Assembly: GCA_902470835.1 (NCBI GenBank) | Contig: CABRHR010000101.1 | Coordinates: 1 to 7,277, forward strand | DNA length: 7,277 bases | Direction of reading: 5' to 3' | Source: an uncultured Collinsella sp. | Lineage (GTDB): Bacteria > Actinomycetota > Coriobacteriia > Coriobacteriales > Coriobacteriaceae | Shown here: piece by piece, positions 5,786 to 7,277 of the stretch | Position numbering within the stretch: the stretch's first letter is position 1 | Layout: every line of letters starts with the position of its first letter | Notes under the pieces: generated by a model | The model's input: the letters and a program-made list of their open reading frames with translations, nothing else | The model's database searches: none | What the model was told of the DNA's origin: nothing | Translations under genes and position numbers: made by a program

Positions 5786-6418
5786 GTGCCCCAGGCTCAT
5801 CCGATCAACAACCCCATCATTGACGCCGCCAAGCGCGAACTTGCGGATCGTGCCCAGACGGCAGCTCCCCTACGCACCGCAAACGATGCTTACAACGGGC
5901 CTGCCCGTATCGTCTCAATCAACACGTCGGAGCACAAAGGCACTCGCAAGTCGCCCGTCGCCGATGGACGCGACACCGTCATCGAGCAATTTGGCCTCGC
6001 TACCGATGCGCACGCCGGACATTGGCACCGCCAGGTCTCTTTTTTAGCCGCGGAGTCCATCCAGACGGCGCAGGCACGCGGGCTCGATGTGCACGAGGGT
6101 GACTTTGGAGAGAACTTCACAACCCGGGGCATCAACCTGCTCTCGCTCCCCTTGGGCACGCAGCTCAAGCTTGGCAGCGAGGTGCTTGTCGAAATCAGCC
6201 AAATCGGCAAGGTCTGCCACACCCGTTGCGCCATCTACTATCTCGCTGGCGACTGCATCTTTCCCCACGAGGGCGTTTTCGGCGTGGTACTAAAGGGCGG
6301 AGAGGTCCATACCGGCGACGAAATCCAGGTAGTCAAACTCGGCGACGGCACTTGTTCGTTCACCCCCGCCGAGGCCCTCGAAGAGATTGAGCAGGCTCGC
6401 CAGAAGGGCACGCTGTAG
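5786..6418 (+). CDS. MOSC domain-containing protein
   Basis: A 210-residue soluble protein. The MOSC domain spans about residues 39-184. Diagnostic stretches are FGLATDAHAGHWHRQVS (69-85), EGDFGENF (104-111), LPLGTQLKLGS (121-131), GKVCHTRC (141-148) and HEGVFGVVLKGGEVHTGD (161-178). The family is linked to molybdenum-cofactor sulfur handling and to detoxifying enzymes such as YiiM. Cys144 and Cys148 are the candidates for carrying sulfur or binding cofactor. The first 38 residues are a polar extension ahead of the typical domain start. GTG at 5786 is preceded by GAAAGG (5774-5779), which supports the longer form. No other molybdenum-cofactor gene is visible, so its partner is unknown. It is transcribed divergently from the D-Asp ligase. 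No clear intrinsic terminator follows; TGTAAAA/TTTTACA (6420-6426, 6444-6450) is a weak stem. Confidence 0.88.
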   Translation: MPQAHPINNPIIDAAKRELADRAQTAAPLRTANDAYNGPARIVSINTSEHKGTRKSPVADGRDTVIEQFGLATDAHAGHWHRQVSFLAAESIQTAQARGLDVHEGDFGENFTTRGINLLSLPLGTQLKLGSEVLVEISQIGKVCHTRCAIYYLAGDCIFPHEGVFGVVLKGGEVHTGDEIQVVKLGDGTCSFTPAEALEEIEQARQKGTL

Positions 6419-6487
6419 TTGTAAAACCCCACGTTGAGATAGCTTTTACAGCCCAAAACTCCTCTCAAACAGGCCCCGTAACGTTAA

Positions 6488-6618
6488 AGTTGAACTCTAT
6501 GGTTTCTCAACAATTCATCATAACTGCAGGTCAAAGCCAAAGTCTCAAGTTCAACTTGACCCTTTGGAACCTTTAAGGTTCAAGTTGAGGTCGAAAGCAG
6601 TAGTAGAATACCGTTCAA
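6488..6618. repeat. Cluster of GTTCAA/TTGAAC repeats and 7-1-7 palindromes
   Basis: This gene-free region (6419-6651) is richer in A/T than its flanks. GTTCAA occurs at 6549, 6578 and 6613, and its complement TTGAAC at 6490. Two adjacent palindromes have seven-base arms and a one-base centre: TCAAGTTCAACTTGA (6545-6559) and GAACCTTTAAGGTTC (6567-6581). A competing pairing joins TCAACTTGA (6551-6559) with TCAAGTTGA (6580-6588). A longer-range pair is AGTTGAACT (6488-6496) with AGTTCAACT (6548-6556). The density suggests regulator binding sites or a switching RNA structure controlling the downstream gene. Confidence 0.6.
6579..6609 (+). promoter_or_regulatory. Candidate promoter for the secreted coiled-coil gene
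   Basis: TAGAAT at 6604-6609 is a good -10 box (five of six), about 43 bases before the ATG. No good -35 box sits at standard spacing; TTCAAG at 6579-6584 is 19 bases away and lies within the palindrome cluster. A poor -35 box overlapped by repeats is what an activator-dependent promoter would show, but this is inference. Confidence 0.3.
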
Positions 6619-6651
6619 ACCATAACCTACGATTGATTGCAGAGGGACTGG

Positions 6652-7231
6652 ATGCAGCATTCGAATCATCGCACCGCAGCGCTCATTGCGTCGAAGCCGG
6701 CTCGTATCATCACGAGCGCCGCGCTCGCCGTTGCGCTGACGGCCACGCCGATGCTCTCCCCCGTTGCGGCGTATGCCGCCTCGCAGGCAACGCAGGACCA
6801 GCTTTCCGCAGCCCAGCAGAAGATCGAAGCCGCCACGAGCGCCTACAACGACGCCCGCACCAAACTCGATGACCTGCAAAAGCAGATTGACTCCAATGAG
6901 GCGAGCATCGAGGAAATCGAGGCTAAGCTTCCCGAGCAGCAGGCCAAGGCAAGCTCTGCCATGCGCGATCTGTACAAGTATCAGAAGGGCACCAATCCCA
7001 TCGTGAGCTTCCTGGTCAACGCGCAGAGCCTGGGTGAGTTCATCACGACCTGCAAATACACCAACCAGATCACGAGCTCGAGCGTCGACGAGATCGAAGA
7101 GCTTAATAACATGCAAACCGAACTCGCGCAGAACAAGGCCGAGCTCCAGCAGGCCAAGTCTCAGCTTGAGGCGCAGCAGAAAAACGCCGAGGATGCGCTG
7201 GCGCAGGCCCAGCAGCTCCGCAGCGAGGCAC
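6652..7231 (+). CDS. Secreted coiled-coil cell-wall protein, PcsB/CwlO-like N-terminus (partial)
   Basis: The frame opens at ATG 6652 after AGAGGG (6641-6646) and stays open to the window edge; only the first 193 codons are genomic. Residues 1-42 form a signal peptide: basic start (His6, Arg7, Lys15, Arg18), Ala-rich core ITSAALAVALTATPML (20-35) and a likely signal peptidase site after AYA (40-42). Residues 45-110 are a Gln/Glu/Ala/Lys-rich coiled coil. A segment near 107-127 (YKYQKGTNPIVSFLVNAQSL) followed by GEFITTCKYTN resembles the compact middle of PcsB/CwlO N-terminal domains. A second coiled coil starts near 143. In such proteins this region holds a C-terminal peptidoglycan hydrolase (CHAP or NlpC/P60) in check for FtsEX-type control; that domain would lie beyond the cut and is not seen. 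Role is therefore inferred. After 7231 the frame reads through adapter. Confidence 0.8.
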
Positions 7232-7277
7232 CTGTCTCTTATACACATCTCCGAGCCCACGAGACGCTACGCTATCT
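7232..7277 (+). other. Nextera read-2 adapter with i7 index (not genomic)
   Basis: CTGTCTCTTATACACATCT (7232-7250) is the reverse-complement Tn5 mosaic end, followed by the read-2 arm through 7265. Positions 7266-7273 read GCTACGCT, which I recall as a standard Nextera i7 index (the 709 series), and ATCT at 7274-7277 begins the P7 arm. It truncates the gene before it. Position 7231 may be genomic or chance. Confidence 0.97.

Noticed and set aside
5667..6047. 126-residue + strand frame overlapping the MOSC gene start
   Set aside because: It is out of frame with the MOSC gene, has no good ribosome binding site, and crosses the structured leader; no recognisable domain.
6420..6450. Terminator after the MOSC gene
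   Set aside because: The TGTAAAA/TTTTACA stem is only 7 bp, A/T-rich, with a 17-base loop and no U-run.
24..7250. 19-bp terminal inverted repeats suggesting a 7.2-kb transposon
   Set aside because: The repeats are the engineered Tn5 mosaic ends within Illumina Nextera adapters, with index and P5/P7-arm bases outside them. No transposase gene is present.
6580..7260. 226-residue - strand protein
   Set aside because: Its first ten residues are translated adapter, and the rest is antisense to the signal peptide and coiled coil of the + strand gene.

Overview
The window is a GC-rich bacterial fragment (about 7.19 kb, positions 43-7231) bounded at both ends by Illumina Nextera adapter sequence, including what look like the dual 8-base indexes. 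The ends are therefore library artefacts, and the last gene is cut by the adapter. Base composition, codon use, strong AAGGAG-type ribosome binding sites, a fused double-ATPase ECF transporter and a D-aspartate cell-wall ligase fit a Gram-positive anaerobe. My best guess is a gut Coriobacteriia member such as Collinsella. That is an inference from gene content and style, not a database match.

Layout. (1) Positions 183-3352, + strand: a complete ECF-type uptake transporter operon. It has a small membrane substrate-binding (S) protein, one polypeptide carrying both ATPase domains (A-A'), and the transmembrane coupling protein (T), whose start overlaps the ATPase stop. A run of three inverted repeats lies between S and A-A'. 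A strong hairpin terminator at 3382-3418 separates this operon from the convergent one. (2) Positions 5565-3478, - strand: a D-aspartate ligase of the ATP-grasp family (resembling Enterococcus faecium Asl) followed by an aspartate/glutamate-family racemase. Together they can make D-Asp from L-Asp and attach it to the peptidoglycan precursor as the cross-bridge residue. (3) Positions 5786-6418, + strand: a MOSC-domain protein, divergent from the ligase, with a structured 45-nt inverted repeat just ahead of its ribosome binding site. (4) Positions 6419-6651: an A/T-richer intergenic region full of GTTCAA-type repeats and 7-1-7 palindromes. (5) Positions 6652-7231, + strand: the first 193 residues of a secreted coiled-coil protein resembling the N-terminal part of PcsB/CwlO-type peptidoglycan hydrolases, truncated by the adapter.

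Function. The ligase-racemase pair and the secreted coiled-coil protein both point to cell-wall construction and remodelling. The ECF transporter imports an unidentified small molecule, and its S protein looks most like TrpP/CD3073-type S components. I see no phage, CRISPR, tRNA or rRNA features and no genuine mobile element. The novelty is modest: an orphan ECF S component, an ATPase whose two active-site deviations fall on one composite ATP site, several undescribed intergenic palindromes, and a truncated cell-wall gene whose reverse strand gives an adapter-born false protein.
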